Source: Archivesica marissinica | Lineage: Eukaryota > Mollusca > Bivalvia > Venerida > Vesicomyidae | DNA: 64,000 bases | NCBI GenBank assembly: GCA_014843695.1 | Contig: CM026398.1 | Coordinates: forward strand, 47,192,147-47,256,146 | Direction of reading: 5' to 3' | In this document: piece after piece, positions 56,701-60,143 of the stretch | Layout of the letters: the number at the start of each line of letters is the position of its first letter | Numbering within the stretch: the stretch's first letter is position 1 | Translations under genes and position numbers: made by a program | The notes under the pieces: generated by a model | The model's database searches: none | Seen by the model: the letters and a program-made list of their open reading frames with translations, nothing else | What the model was told of the DNA's origin: nothing

Positions 56701-57790
56701 TCGTCACATTTGTTTATTTTACTCCAGGAGACGAAGTTATTCTGCAAACGAGAAAACAAATACAGTAAATAAACCCGTCAACGCCGAGGTAAATGATACA
56801 AACCACGCGGAGAGCAAGGAAGTGCCGTCTCCCGATGACATGACTGACGTTAAGATCTCTTCTAAAGAGGCATATGCCAATAAAATATATGACGACGAGT
56901 CTATCTTGGATGCGAACAATTCGATTCGACCGACAAATGGAAAAATAACCCCACCAATTCAAGGTGAGATAGAAGAACATGCTATAACATACACTAACAA
57001 TACTGTTTATTCAGTAGTTACTAAACCTAGGAAAGCCGCACCAACTGCAAAAATCCCACCAATGAAAGCGATAGACGTAGAGAACGGCAAACCTGTCCAC
57101 GAGACTTCTGAAGTGTACAATACGTTGAATGAGAACACGGATAATATCTATGCAAATCAGACCGATAACACGTACAATAAATTCCCTGAGAACAAGGGTA
57201 ATGTCTATGGAAACCACACTGATAACACGTACAATAAATTCCCTGAGAACACGGATAATGTCTATGGAAACCACACTGATAACACGTACAATAAATTACC
57301 TGAGAACACGGATAATGTCTATGGAAACCACACTGATAACACGTACAATAAATTACCTGAGAACAAGGGTAATGTCTATGGAAACCACACTGATAACACG
57401 TACAATAAATTGCCTGAGAACACGGATAATGTCTATGGAAACCACACTGATAACACGTACAATAAATTGCCTGAGAACACGGATAATGTCTATGGAAACC
57501 ACACTGATAACACGTACAATAAATTGCCTGAGAACACGGATAATGTCTATGGAAACCACACTGATAACACGTACAATAAATTGCCTGAGAACACGGATAA
57601 TGTCTATGGAAACCACACTGATAACACGTACAATAAATTGCCTGAGAACACGGATAATGTCTATGGAAACCACACTGATAACACGTACAATACATTACCT
57701 GACTCTAATGAACAGTATGATGCCACAAACAAAGAACAGCACACTGTAGCAAGCGGTATGGACACATATGACCATGCAGTACACAATTAA
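29761..57790 (+). CDS. CUB / C-type lectin + WSC / CUB transmembrane receptor (13 coding exons)
   Basis: Spliced gene model. Exons: 29761-29775, 33561-33594, 40567-40751, 43401-43545, 44176-44352, 45741-45853, 46628-46758, 48352-48453, 50048-50238, 50880-51030, 51521-51652, 53587-53668, 56728-57790. Intron phases agree at every junction except for the damaged seventh exon. The product is about 840 residues: signal peptide, CUB1, a C-type lectin-like module apparently split by a WSC domain, CUB2, Thr/Pro-rich stalk, one transmembrane helix, RRRR stop-transfer, and a tail of about 350 residues with ten 19-residue tyrosine repeats. The domains suggest a cell-surface binding receptor signalling through phosphotyrosine. 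Ligand and pathway are inference. I do not recognise a named orthologue. The first two exons are the least certain; the domain exons are well supported. Confidence 0.8.
30069..30274. mobile_element. MITE family G (intact copy)
   Basis: The element is about 206 bp with inverted ends GACATAGAAAACGCACAC and GTGTGCGTTTTCTATGTC. It is non-coding. A second copy at 38141-40000 is split by a LINE. It lies in intron 1 of the receptor gene. Confidence 0.8.
30280..31275. other. intron 1 sequence without recognised elements
   Basis: AT-rich intron DNA. The only distinctive piece is the GAATATTCG cluster at 30736-30798, listed separately. The small ORF at 30964-31146 has no recognisable domain. Confidence 0.4.
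30736..30798. promoter_or_regulatory. cluster of GAATATTCGAATATTC palindromes (heat-shock-element-like)
   Basis: The sequence has GAATATTCGAA, TATTCGAATATTCG and CGAATATTCGAATATTC within 63 bases. Alternating GAA and TTC separated by two bases matches the consensus binding array of heat-shock factor (nGAAnnTTCn). It sits about 1 kb inside intron 1. It could instead be a decayed palindromic simple repeat. Confidence 0.3.
31277..31511 (+). mobile_element. SINE family C, full length
   Basis: The tRNA-like head has TAGCGCAGTGG (A box), an arm TTCGC-TTCAGGT-GCGAA (anticodon position CAG, Leu-like), and GAGTTCGAGCCCC (B box). The body TTCTCTCTCCCTCGTGGCGA and tail TTCGCAATCGAGCTAAAAT follow. The cloverleaf is partial, so it is not a tRNA gene. 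Confidence 0.88.
31693..31890. mobile_element. pogo/Tigger-like MITE copy 1
   Basis: The ends are AAGTCTACATCCGCTATGTC and GACATAACGGATGTAGACTG, inverted, with TA next to the 3' end. The interior is made of repeated GTTATGTCGAA-type words in both orientations. CAGT...ACTG ends with TA targets are typical of pogo/Tigger (Tc1-mariner) derivatives. It is non-coding and lies in intron 1. Confidence 0.8.
31895..32460. other. intron 1 AT-rich stretch with poly-T
   Basis: Contains a poly-T run at about 32376-32404 and otherwise low-complexity AT-rich DNA. No exon is recognisable. Confidence 0.4.
32461..32625 (-). mobile_element. SINE family C, 5'-truncated (minus strand)
   Basis: Reverse complement of the family C tail and body: TTTAGCTCGATTGTGAAACA, CCATCGCCACGAGGGAGAGA, CCTTGTCTAAGGGCACA. 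The tRNA head is absent. It lies in intron 1. Confidence 0.8.
32640..33300. other. intron 1 distal part with a small foldback
   Basis: An inverted repeat GAGCGTTCTGATTGGATTAT (33071-33090) and ATAATCCAATCAGAACGCTC (about 33132-33151) forms a foldback with a roughly 40-base loop. The remainder holds nothing recognisable. Confidence 0.55.
33301..33546 (-). pseudogene. reverse transcriptase fragment (LINE), antisense to the gene
   Basis: The minus strand encodes LIDDNNLFYLRHSSIRSY, then HSCQTALTTIIDYWITAIGN, then ELLATLFIDL-stop-KAFDD. The HSCqtAL and FIDL-KAFD words are classic RT fingers/palm blocks, KAFD being the first catalytic motif region. An in-frame stop interrupts L-KAFD. The upstream end of this fragment abuts the acceptor of receptor exon 2. 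Confidence 0.7.
33561..33594 (+). CDS. receptor exon 2: signal-peptide core
   Basis: A pyrimidine-rich tract and TTTGCAG lead into ATCGCCTTG..., encoding IALYVLFLVPS and one base, followed by GTAAGT. It enters in phase 0 and leaves in phase 1. The first two bases of exon 3 complete V, giving ...LVPSVAACGD. The frame and hydrophobicity both fit a signal peptide. The acceptor tract overlaps the end of an antisense LINE remnant. Confidence 0.65.
33658..37883 (+). mobile_element. 4.2-kb DDE-type DNA transposon with 30-bp TIRs (Sola-like?)
   Basis: The terminal inverted repeats begin CGACGGTGCCGAATCAAAAT and match over 30 bp with one mismatch (33658-33687 and 37854-37883). Both ends are flanked by ATAT (33654-33657 and 37884-37887), a candidate 4-bp target duplication. 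Subterminal words GTCGTATAA and ACCGTAG are repeated near the ends. The interior carries a broken transposase. A 4-bp TSD with a large D-D-D protein suggests Sola or a related superfamily, but a TA target cannot be excluded. The element is inserted in intron 2 of the receptor gene, in the same orientation. Confidence 0.85.
34564..37098 (+). pseudogene. DDE transposase, frameshifted and internally deleted
   Basis: Three frame-shifted blocks make up the protein. Block 1 (34564-36249) is an acidic, low-complexity N-terminal region followed by FYSFWRNMSWDERKMYVC and VCKNMFLSTLGIGEKSVYQW. Block 2 (about 36250-36802) holds VITVDMQ (Asp codon 36299-36301), YSDGCNYQNRN (Asp 36527-36529) and GHTQMEVDSVH (Asp 36650-36652), a plausible catalytic D-D-D triad with spacings of 76 and 41 residues. 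Block 3 (36799-37098) begins LNYYTSIRSGTKAGDPTVYD. A frame change near 36200-36250, where the zinc-binding linker I recall for relatives is missing, and another near 36790-36798, mean it is inactive. An upstream Cys-rich stretch at about 34397-34465 (CFICDKKAE) may be part of the original N-terminus. Confidence 0.75.
38299..39950 (+). mobile_element. L2/CR1-like LINE, 5'-truncated
   Basis: The coding part begins in the middle of the RT and ends at about 39502. A 3' UTR finishing GTAAAGCACCTTTGAACG...GGGTGCTATATAAATG, then (ATA)n, follows. This hairpin-like terminus with a microsatellite tail is characteristic of the L2/CR1 group. It is inserted inside a MITE in intron 2 of the receptor gene. 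Confidence 0.85.
38302..39502 (+). pseudogene. L2/CR1-like reverse transcriptase, frameshifted
   Basis: Motifs in order: LLDLSAAFDTIDHQTLLHRL (palm A), SVPQSSVLGP (block B, where the usual GVPQGS is changed), then after a frame change near 38583-38600 FYADDSQLYLSF (catalytic YADD, about 38642 onwards), LNADKTEVILFSS, and NKLQHVQNTAARLITRTSRH, a typical L2-type thumb. The missing fingers region and the frameshift make it non-functional. Confidence 0.85.
40005..40566. other. end of intron 2
   Basis: Apart from a GC-richer stretch near 40385-40445 with a weak resemblance to SINE heads, nothing was recognised. The acceptor CTATTTTAACAG ends the intron. Confidence 0.4.
40567..40751 (+). CDS. receptor exon 3: CUB1, first part
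   Basis: Encodes VAACGDSYFGRYGTVTTPGY, PGRYEHGLTCDWTITAPEG and a stretch ending NAPCTRDYLR. These match the CUB pattern: Cys-Gly, SPxYP-like TPGYP, Cys-x-Trp-x-Ile, and Cys before DYLR. Three of the four CUB cysteines are here. It enters in phase 1 and ends in phase 0 at CGG/GTGAGA. CUB domains are extracellular beta-sandwiches that bind proteins or glycans. Confidence 0.9.
40957..41184 (+). mobile_element. SINE family C, full length with perfect 14-bp TSD
   Basis: The head TAGCGCAGTGG and B box GAGTTCGAGCCCC are intact, followed by the common body and tail. It is flanked by AACCGTGTTTTATG at 40943-40956 and 41185-41198. The right copy of the duplication is itself repeated (see 41185-41232). 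The good TSD indicates a recent insertion. Confidence 0.92.
41185..41232. repeat. 17-bp tandem triplication at a SINE target-site duplication
   Basis: AACCGTGTTTTATGCTT occurs twice, then AACCGTGTTTTATG once more. The repeat unit includes the SINE C target-site duplication. Confidence 0.85.
41235..41759. other. intron 3 unique sequence
   Basis: No recognised repeat, exon or regulatory element. Confidence 0.4.
41764..42128. mobile_element. MITE family H, TTAA-flanked, copy 1
   Basis: Inverted ends AGCGACATTACATCGC and GATGTAGAGTCACT are directly flanked by TTAA at 41760-41763 and 42129-42132. TTAA targets are the hallmark of piggyBac-type elements. The 365-bp interior is non-coding. A second copy is at 59297-59643 and a third begins at 63970. 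Confidence 0.8.
42210..42413 (+). mobile_element. SINE family B, head missing
   Basis: Begins at the body (AAATTAACAGTCTTTC) and contains GGTGCTTTACACCGTGCACG and the tail TATGGGCAACCGGTAGCG. It is followed by (AC)n(GC)n at about 42404-42428. Confidence 0.85.
42663..42922. repeat. 53-bp minisatellite, five copies
   Basis: The unit starts GAAAACGTTCAC, continues TTGACAACATTTCAACATGT and ends AGCGGCTAGCCTGGAACCAC. Starts are at 42663, 42716, 42769, 42822 and 42875, with near-perfect identity. It lies in intron 3 of the receptor gene. Confidence 0.95.
42928..43400. other. end of intron 3
   Basis: AT-rich intron sequence ending in a strong pyrimidine tract and TCTTCAG. A short TGAGACGGCTCATCGCGAGC-type palindromic patch is at 43169-43194. 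Nothing else was recognised. Confidence 0.4.
43401..43545 (+). CDS. receptor exon 4: CUB1, second part
   Basis: Encodes IIGSTTHNDTARCGWVIPEP, then ISSVNNTISIMFRSD and SKFSKTGFQIEWK. It supplies the fourth CUB cysteine (RCGW) and the closing F-x-SD...GF-x-I-x-W strand. It is phase 0 in and phase 1 out (G/GTATTT). An N-glycosylation site NNT is present. The intron between exons 3 and 4 sits at the same place as the one splitting CUB2. Confidence 0.9.
43672..43898 (-). mobile_element. SINE family C (minus strand), nearly full
   Basis: Reverse complement of the whole family C unit, from the tail TTAGCTCGATTGCGAAACAA to the head CTGCGCTATCACGACTTCCA. It lies in intron 4. Confidence 0.88.
44176..44352 (+). 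CDS. receptor exon 5: N-terminal half of a C-type lectin-like domain
   Basis: With one base from exon 4 it encodes VNDIYEWHSNAVTWIEAGS, then TCNEKGGTLVSDFAKYD and a stretch ending AIWQDTPWVVHQ. The pattern AVTWIEAGSTCNEKGGTLVS fits helix 2 of C-type lectin folds (W-x-x-A...C...GG-x-L). The acceptor is TTTGCAG and the donor AG/GTTAGA, phase 1 to phase 1. The usual WIG...W-x-DG loop region does not follow; the next exon begins a WSC domain. Confidence 0.8.
44571..44816. mobile_element. MITE family I copy, TTAA-type ends
   Basis: Ends TTAACCCTGTGCATG and TGCAACGGGTTAA are inverted. The interior shares GATCTATGTTGTTTGCTATT and CAGCATAGAGCCTGATCAGA with copies at 26286 and 49499. It lies in intron 5. 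Confidence 0.65.
44817..45205. other. intron 5 GC-richer stretch
   Basis: Complementary small ORFs are at 44922-45119 (minus) and 44996-45187 (plus). No domain, splice frame or repeat was recognised, so I do not call a gene. Confidence 0.35.
45206..45331 (-). mobile_element. SINE family C 3' fragment (minus strand)
   Basis: Reverse complement of the tail and body only (TTTTAGCTCGACTGCG..., CATCGCCACGAGGGAGAGAG). It breaks off at GGAATTTA, directly before the 36-bp array. Confidence 0.8.
45356..45712. repeat. 36/38-bp minisatellite, about ten copies
   Basis: The unit is CGGACATATCAACGATTTTG followed by TAAGACATAATGCTAA, with or without an extra AA. The array stops about 30 bases before the acceptor of receptor exon 6, so it forms most of the intron's 3' end. 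Confidence 0.93.
45741..45853 (+). CDS. receptor exon 6: WSC domain, first part
   Basis: Acceptor GATTGCAG, donor CAC/GTTAGT, phase 1 to 0. Encodes GCYMFEVLDGYKSFFKF, then KTNKMSMCVMHAAGCNYFGL and H. This is the WSC start: GCY...MS-x-x-CV...GC-x-YFGL. WSC domains bind carbohydrate in several eukaryotic proteins. Confidence 0.85.
45955..46102. repeat. foldback element in intron 6
   Basis: Inverted arms: CCGGTTAATAGTTTCCAACC and AGGTATGAACTACATTAGGC on the left, CGCCCAATGTAGTTCATAC and GGTGGAAACTATTAACCCG on the right, with a loop of about 40 bases. It is a perfect candidate for a stable RNA hairpin if the intron is transcribed, or a small foldback transposon. Confidence 0.8.
46105..46627. other. 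end of intron 6
   Basis: AT-rich intron sequence with no recognised feature. It ends in CGTATTATAG. Confidence 0.4.
46628..46758 (+). CDS. receptor exon 7: WSC domain, second part (frame damaged)
   Basis: Begins GEQCFCFETLDG directly after FGLH of exon 6, in phase 0, as expected for WSC (GEQCFC). Past ENYGK the open frame loses homology. A shifted frame reads LCPGNAAERCGGTNV (C-x-GNAAERCGG is the WSC end), and a further shift gives LTVYMN plus one base. The exon is 131 nt, where a length of 1 modulo 3 is needed. Two single-base losses explain this. The final LTVYMN-G joins in frame to EPRTQQC of exon 8. It is either a damaged allele or sequencing error. Confidence 0.7.
46759..47480 (+). repeat. 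97-bp repeat of exon 7's 3' end plus donor, about seven copies
   Basis: The word GCGCTAACGG recurs at 46831, 46928, 47025, 47122, 47219, 47316 and 47413, exactly 97 bp apart. Each unit has ACACACAG, a 47-base exon-like piece (GATGTGGATTCCAGGTGG... GGTCTATATGAACG) and the donor GTGAGT, then 50 bases of intron. In frame the piece reads MWIPGGNNALTVYMN, like the WSC end. It arose by tandem duplication of the end of exon 7 and the start of intron 7. Confidence 0.93.
47605..47677. repeat. (ATT)n microsatellite
   Basis: Imperfect ATT/TTA trinucleotide repeats with scattered TTG, in intron 7. Confidence 0.9.
47995..48232 (-). mobile_element. SINE family D, full length (minus strand)
   Basis: On the minus strand the head has TTAGCGAAGTGGTTAGCG (A box) and GGTTCGATCC (B box), then TGAGATGATATGGTGATCGC, CGGTTTCCTCCCACACGAAT and the tail. 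The loop TTCTCACC resembles tRNA-Glu(CTC), but the arm does not pair fully. It is the only copy in the window with the full head. Confidence 0.82.
48352..48453 (+). CDS. receptor exon 8: C-terminal half of the C-type lectin-like domain
   Basis: With one base from exon 7 it encodes EPRTQQCSTLSLNDERLEE, then TVSDCNSSKPFLCQH. The spacing C...C...C with a final FLCQ is the closing strand of a C-type lectin fold (C-x-x-L...DC....PFLC). Together with STC of exon 5 the four canonical cysteines are present. Acceptor TACAACAG, donor ACG/GTATTA, phase 1 to 1. Confidence 0.85.
48550..48745. mobile_element. pogo/Tigger-like MITE copy 2 (inverted)
   Basis: Same element as 31693-31890, opposite orientation. 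The ends GGTCTACATCCGTTAAGTCG and GACATAGCGGATGTAGACTG are bordered by TA at 48548-48549 and 48746-48747. It lies in intron 8. Confidence 0.82.
48752..49075. other. intron 8 unique sequence
   Basis: AT-rich, nothing recognised. Confidence 0.35.
49077..49305. repeat. large foldback: ~100-bp inverted arms
   Basis: The left arm ACAGGTAGATGGCACAGGCC, ATCGTATATGCTAT and CTACTGGAGTGTCGTCTTTT has its reverse complement in the right arm (AAAAGACGACACTCCAGTAG, ATAGCATATACGAT, GGCCTGTGCCATCTACCTG). The loop is about 30 bases and AT-rich. Mismatches are few. TTTATAAATAATCTATTTTA also appears both in the loop and right of the structure. Confidence 0.88.
49306..49498. other. intron 8 filler
   Basis: AT-rich with no recognised feature. 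Confidence 0.3.
49499..49742. mobile_element. MITE family I copy
   Basis: Ends TTTACTCTTTCAACGCCG and TGGCGGTGAAAGAGTTAA are inverted. The interior GGTCTATGTTGCTTACTATT and ACGCTCTGTTCTGTTTGATC match the other family I copies. It lies in intron 8. Confidence 0.72.
49752..49948 (-). mobile_element. SINE family C (minus strand)
   Basis: Tail TTTAGCTCGATTGCGAACCA through head CGCTACCACTATCACGACCT. There is a deletion around the B box compared with other copies. It lies in intron 8. Confidence 0.82.
50048..50238 (+). CDS. receptor exon 9: CUB2, first part
   Basis: Encodes VPVACGDNFEHVTNGTFS, TPNYPHGYGPLLHCVWSIT and VPEDNTMMLTVNVDIEQSY, then LCLYDYVK. It has Cys-Gly, TPNYP, Cys-x-Trp-x-Ile and Cys before YDYV, as expected for a CUB domain. 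Phase 1 in, phase 0 out (AAG/GTACCT). NGT is a possible glycosylation site. Confidence 0.9.
50256..50492 (+). mobile_element. SINE family B, head truncated
   Basis: Starts in the B box (GTTCGATCCCCCGTCTGACC) and continues through the complete body to AGCGACGATAAATTAACGTA. It lies in intron 9. Confidence 0.85.
50609..50735 (-). mobile_element. SINE family C 3' fragment (minus strand)
   Basis: TTTTAGCTCAATCGCGAAAC and CAACGAGGGAGAGAGCAGAT match the family tail and body. It is more diverged than other copies. A GACGTTAAATAAACTTAAA run follows, like the A/B tail. Confidence 0.72.
50880..51030 (+). CDS. receptor exon 10: CUB2, second part
   Basis: Encodes VYNGDSLNGQQSATLCGNMT, then ETFKLENTTTVQFRSDMTLN and STGIVVEFLI. 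The fourth CUB cysteine (TLCGN) and the final F-x-SD...G-x-x-x-E-F strand are present. Acceptor TATGCAG, donor ATAG/GTAAGA, phase 0 to 1. The sequons NMT, NTT and NST suggest glycosylation. Confidence 0.9.
51031..51520. other. intron 10
   Basis: No element recognised except three imperfect copies of AAAGAGGTAACTA near 51264-51303. It ends in TTACTTTCTAG. Confidence 0.45.
51521..51652 (+). CDS. receptor exon 11: Thr/Ser/Pro-rich stalk
   Basis: Encodes APIPTTPTAEPESTAEPEW, then SSTTPVESGQHASTQTTND and GQLCLS. It is rich in Thr, Ser, Pro and Glu with a short TAEPE repeat, fitting an O-glycosylated juxtamembrane stalk. Phase 1 in and out, joining CUB2 to the membrane helix. Confidence 0.85.
51771..51942 (+). 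mobile_element. SINE family D, head truncated
   Basis: Body CGTGAGATGGTACAATGGTC, TACTCCGGTTTTCTCCCACA and tail AAAACTTGCTTCGCAATCAT. It lies in intron 11. Confidence 0.8.
52003..52795. repeat. 45-bp minisatellite, about 17 copies
   Basis: The unit is TCATAGTTGACCTATACTAA, GTGTCCACAGAGTGTGA and CCCTGGGT, with period 45 (for example 52021 and 52066). A divergent unit with GACCTCGACGTAGGGGTC appears twice (about 52555 and 52690), 135 bases apart, showing multimer exchange. It lies in intron 11. Confidence 0.93.
52796..52860 (-). mobile_element. SINE family A head (minus strand), duplicated with flank
   Basis: GTGGTATACAAGTCAGCGAC and ACCACTCGACCACGAAGGCG are the family A head. The following ~100 bases (GCATTGAGCAGCAATCGTTA, CTTCCAGGCTTCTG) recur after the next A copy. 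Confidence 0.75.
52963..53195 (-). mobile_element. SINE family A, full length (minus strand)
   Basis: From the tail TTTATTTAACGTCGCTACCG and TTGCCCATTTG through CTAACAACACCTTTCCTGGG to the head (B box GGTTCGAACCC, A-box region ACCACTCGACCACGGAGGCG). The tail CGTCGCTACCGGTTGCCCAT is the same as that of SINE B. Confidence 0.85.
53290..53525 (-). mobile_element. SINE family A, full length (minus strand), second copy
   Basis: The same order as 52963-53195, with GGTTCGAACCCGTGAC near 53445 and CACTCGACCACGGAGG at the end. The shared tail is shortened. It lies in intron 11, just before the transmembrane exon. Confidence 0.85.
53587..53668 (+). CDS. receptor exon 12: transmembrane helix
   Basis: Encodes AGAVTGLVIVIVVLAVVLA then ICLCMLFVR (the last codon is split with exon 13). 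This is about 24 uncharged residues followed by Arg. Acceptor TCATTGCAG, donor CAG/GTGAGG, phase 1 to 2. Cys residues near the inner face could be palmitoylated. Confidence 0.9.
53826..54118 (-). mobile_element. SINE family B, full length (minus strand)
   Basis: From the tail ACGTTTATTTATCGTCGCTA to the head CAGTCCAGCGTGTTACCACT and GGACTACATATCCGTCTGT. It lies in intron 12. Confidence 0.88.
54266..55250. repeat. 20-bp minisatellite, about 49 copies
   Basis: The unit is GTCACATACATGTCAGCATT, with G/A and C/T variants and occasional 24-base units (GTCAGTCAGCATT). Three plus-strand frames stay open for long distances only because 20-bp periods rotate through stop-free words. It lies in intron 12. 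Confidence 0.93.
55299..55497. mobile_element. pogo/Tigger-like MITE copy 3
   Basis: CAGTCTACATCCGCTATGTC to ACGGATGTAGACTG, followed by TA. It retains the best 5' end (CAGT). It lies in intron 12. Confidence 0.85.
55500..55850. other. intron 12 unique stretch
   Basis: AT-rich; no recognised element between the two pogo-like MITEs. Confidence 0.35.
55857..56052. mobile_element. pogo/Tigger-like MITE copy 4
   Basis: TAGTCTGCATCCGTTATGTC to CATAACGGATGTAGACTG, with TA at both borders (55855-55856 and 56053-56054). Same orientation as copy 3, 360 bases away. Confidence 0.85.
56056..56727. other. end of intron 12
   Basis: AT-rich; short overlapping ORFs at 56061-56379 on both strands have no domain. 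It ends with TTTACTCCAG before exon 13. Confidence 0.4.
56728..57790 (+). CDS. receptor exon 13: cytoplasmic tail with ten tyrosine repeats
   Basis: This last exon starts RRRSYSANEKTN after the membrane helix, so the inner face carries a run of Arg. Ahead of the repeats are EAYANKIYDDES, NTVYSVVTK (TxYxxV, ITSM-like) and SEVYNTL. Residues encoded by 57137-57706 are ten 19-residue repeats close to TDNVYGNHTDNTYNKLPEN. Each has VYGNH (Y-x-N, the Grb2 SH2 pattern; IYANQ in the first) and TYNKL or TYNKF (Y-x-x-hydrophobic). The frame is open to the TAA at 57788-57790. No kinase or other enzymatic domain is seen. Confidence 0.9.
57137..57706 (+). repeat. 57-bp in-frame coding minisatellite, ten copies
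   Basis: Unit starts are at 57137 plus multiples of 57. Copies differ mainly at AACAAGGGT versus AACACGGAT and at the Phe/Leu codon. Identity is near-perfect, so expansion or homogenisation is recent. The period is exactly 19 codons and no copy has a stop or indel. Confidence 0.95.
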
Positions 57791-58038
57791 TAGAAGGGGC
57801 CATGCATCTAATGCTACAATATGTGGCTCAAACTATTTGCTATTTTACCTTAAGTTCAATGTGTTCACTTGCTAGCATGTATAATGTAATATGTACGTGT
57901 AGAAGTTATATTATTATGGTTTGTTTTTGTGGCTTAAATTCATACCAATTATTATGGTGGAGGAACACCTCGGTTGCCCCTTCTCGGGCGCCCCTTCTGG
58001 CGCCCCTTCGGGCAGTATATCAGGCACTGACGGCCACT
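57791..58038. other. 3' UTR / downstream region of the receptor gene
   Basis: No canonical AATAAA was seen before the next SINE. A CG-rich patch CCCCTTCTCGGGCGCCCCTT lies near 57977. The true transcript end is not visible. Confidence 0.35.
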
Positions 58039-58049
58039 CAGACAGAACC

Positions 58050-58342
58050 ACAGAAGGATCTGTAGTCCAGTGGTAGCACGCTGGACTGGTAAACCAGGGG
58101 ATCGCAGGTTCGATCCACCGTCTCACCCTAATAAAATTAACAGTCTTTCAGATGGGACGTTACACCGATGTCTCGTGTCGGTGCTTTACACCGTGCACGT
58201 AAAAGAACCAGAGGAGACTCTGTAATGGATCTCTTTCTGTATCATTGCACTATCCTCCAAAATCTAAAATGACTAATCTCTTCAGGAGGCGTCGCTCATA
58301 TGGGCAACCGGTAGCGACGGTAAATAAACGTAAAAACACACC
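58050..58342 (+). mobile_element. SINE family B, full length with TSD
   Basis: The head GGATCTGTAGTCCAGTGGTA has an intact A box, and GCAGGTTCGATCC a B box. The complete body and tail follow. Flanked by CAGACAGAACC (58039-58049 and 58343-58353). Confidence 0.92.
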
Positions 58343-58361
58343 CAGACAGAACCGCCGACCT

Positions 58362-58455
58362 TCAACAAGCCAGCTGGATAGTTTCCTCACTTGAAAGAAT
58401 TGGACGCCCCAAGTGGGATTTAAACCTAGAGCTGTGAGTGGTTTATGATTTGGTG
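58362..58455. mobile_element. possible SINE-like fragment (family J)
   Basis: GCTGGATAGTTTCCTCACTT and GGGATTTAAACCTAGAGCTG align loosely with the segment at 59195-59270, which includes a B-box-like ATTCGAACCC. Two diverged copies are weak evidence for a family. Confidence 0.3.
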
Positions 58456-58601
58456 TCAACCCGGCAAACGAGAACTAAATTGTCATGTTTGTACTATACA
58501 CGCAAAGGCAATACAATTATTTTTAATCTGAAATGGAAGACGAAGTGGGATATGCAGCCAATTAGACATTAAGTCTGGATTCATACTATTAGAAATTGAA
58601 C

Positions 58602-58992
<391 letters not shown>

Positions 58993-59292
58993 GCACTTAC
59001 TTATTTACTTAGCAAGCCCAGTTTATACGAAGATTAGCTACACCCACGATATCACCCAAAATATAAAAAGAAACAAACACATAGATCAGAATACACGATC
59101 TTAGATGCGTTTTATTCATCCCTCGGGGTAGCATTGTACGTCACGGACGGGCATCCGATAAGAACCACTGGTCTTCCATAAACCCGCTGGATAGCCTCCA
59201 CACATGGTGGAATTCGATACACCCGTATGATTCGAACCCACAGCGTTGAGGGGCAAGTGATTTGATGTAATGGAACAGGTATTGAATGAACT
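58993..59292. other. spacer with a SINE-like fragment (family J second copy)
   Basis: 59195-59270 has GCTGGATAGCCTCC, GGTGGAATTCGATACACCC and ATTCGAACCCACAGCG, like 58362-58455. The remainder has no recognised feature. Confidence 0.3.
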
Positions 59293-59296
59293 TTAA

Positions 59297-59643
59297 AGCG
59301 ACATTACATCGCAAAAAGCAAATAAAAATGTTCATGTATAAATGCATCGCTACTACAAATTCTTCCGAATACATTCGAACACTAACATTAAATCAACAAA
59401 TGTGAGATGAGATATAACGGTAAATATGTACCATACATCGTGTTATTAAGGATACACGAATTGTATTACGCTTGGATGTCGACCCTATTTACATTATTTT
59501 GTTATGTCAACAAACCGCGTATACGACGTTTGTTTATTAGTTGAAATACTCACATTTTTAGGCAAATATTTGGAAAAAAATTATATAATATAATATGTGA
59601 ATACATTCGTAAAAATTTACGTTTGCGCTGATGTAGTGTCGCT
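59297..59643. mobile_element. MITE family H, TTAA-flanked, copy 2
   Basis: AGCGACATTACATCGCAAAA to GCTGATGTAGTGTCGCT, flanked by TTAA at 59293-59296 and 59644-59647. The inner sequence matches 41764-42128 (GTACCATACATCGTGTTATT, ATTTACATTATTTTGTTATG). Confidence 0.85.
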
Positions 59644-59651
59644 TTAATTCT

Positions 59652-60132
59652 TTATATTGATGTTTTATCAACTTTCCTCGGAATATACAGCAACATATAA
59701 TACGCAATTAACTCAACATAGCGTTTTAATTTTGATTGGATATTGTCAAGATTGATCATAAGATCTTTTTCCTCTTGTCGTTCGTCTATACACGACCAGC
59801 CCAGCAACAACAATGAAGGACCAGGTTCGCATCAAATCCCCGACGTCGACATTCAACTTTTGATTGGCTTGCTTGTTGCTGGTTGATATTTCTACATCGC
59901 TGGAGAACATACTGTGTATGCTCCTCTTCTCGACAAAGACAGGTCGGTGCTGGATCTTCAGTTTCGTGGACACATGGACATTTAACATTTTATATCCAGA
60001 GTACAGCCTCGGCATAGTGACTCGTGATATAGGTTATAATTTAACGAAAGCTTATTTCTTAAAAAGAATAGTGTTTCCTTAAAAGTAGGTCACTGTGTCA
60101 CAAAGAAAGAAATGTTTTTTTTTTAAAACTTA
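59652..60132. other. unique region with a minus-strand ORF of 89 codons
   Basis: The minus ORF 59746-60015 is more GC-rich than its surroundings and lacks simple repeats, but it has no recognisable domain, and no splice-compatible partner exon was identified. It may be a gene fragment or chance. Confidence 0.25.
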
Positions 60133-60143
60133 TGGGAGAACTG

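Noticed and set aside
57027..57695. Minus-strand 222-codon Cys-rich ORF and other-frame ORFs over 57129-57749
   Set aside because: These are shadows of the 57-bp coding repeat of exon 13; the true frame has continuity with the transmembrane exon and sensible composition.
59746..60015. Minus ORF of 89 codons
   Set aside because: No domain, no splice partner and no homology I recognise; left as unassigned rather than called a gene.
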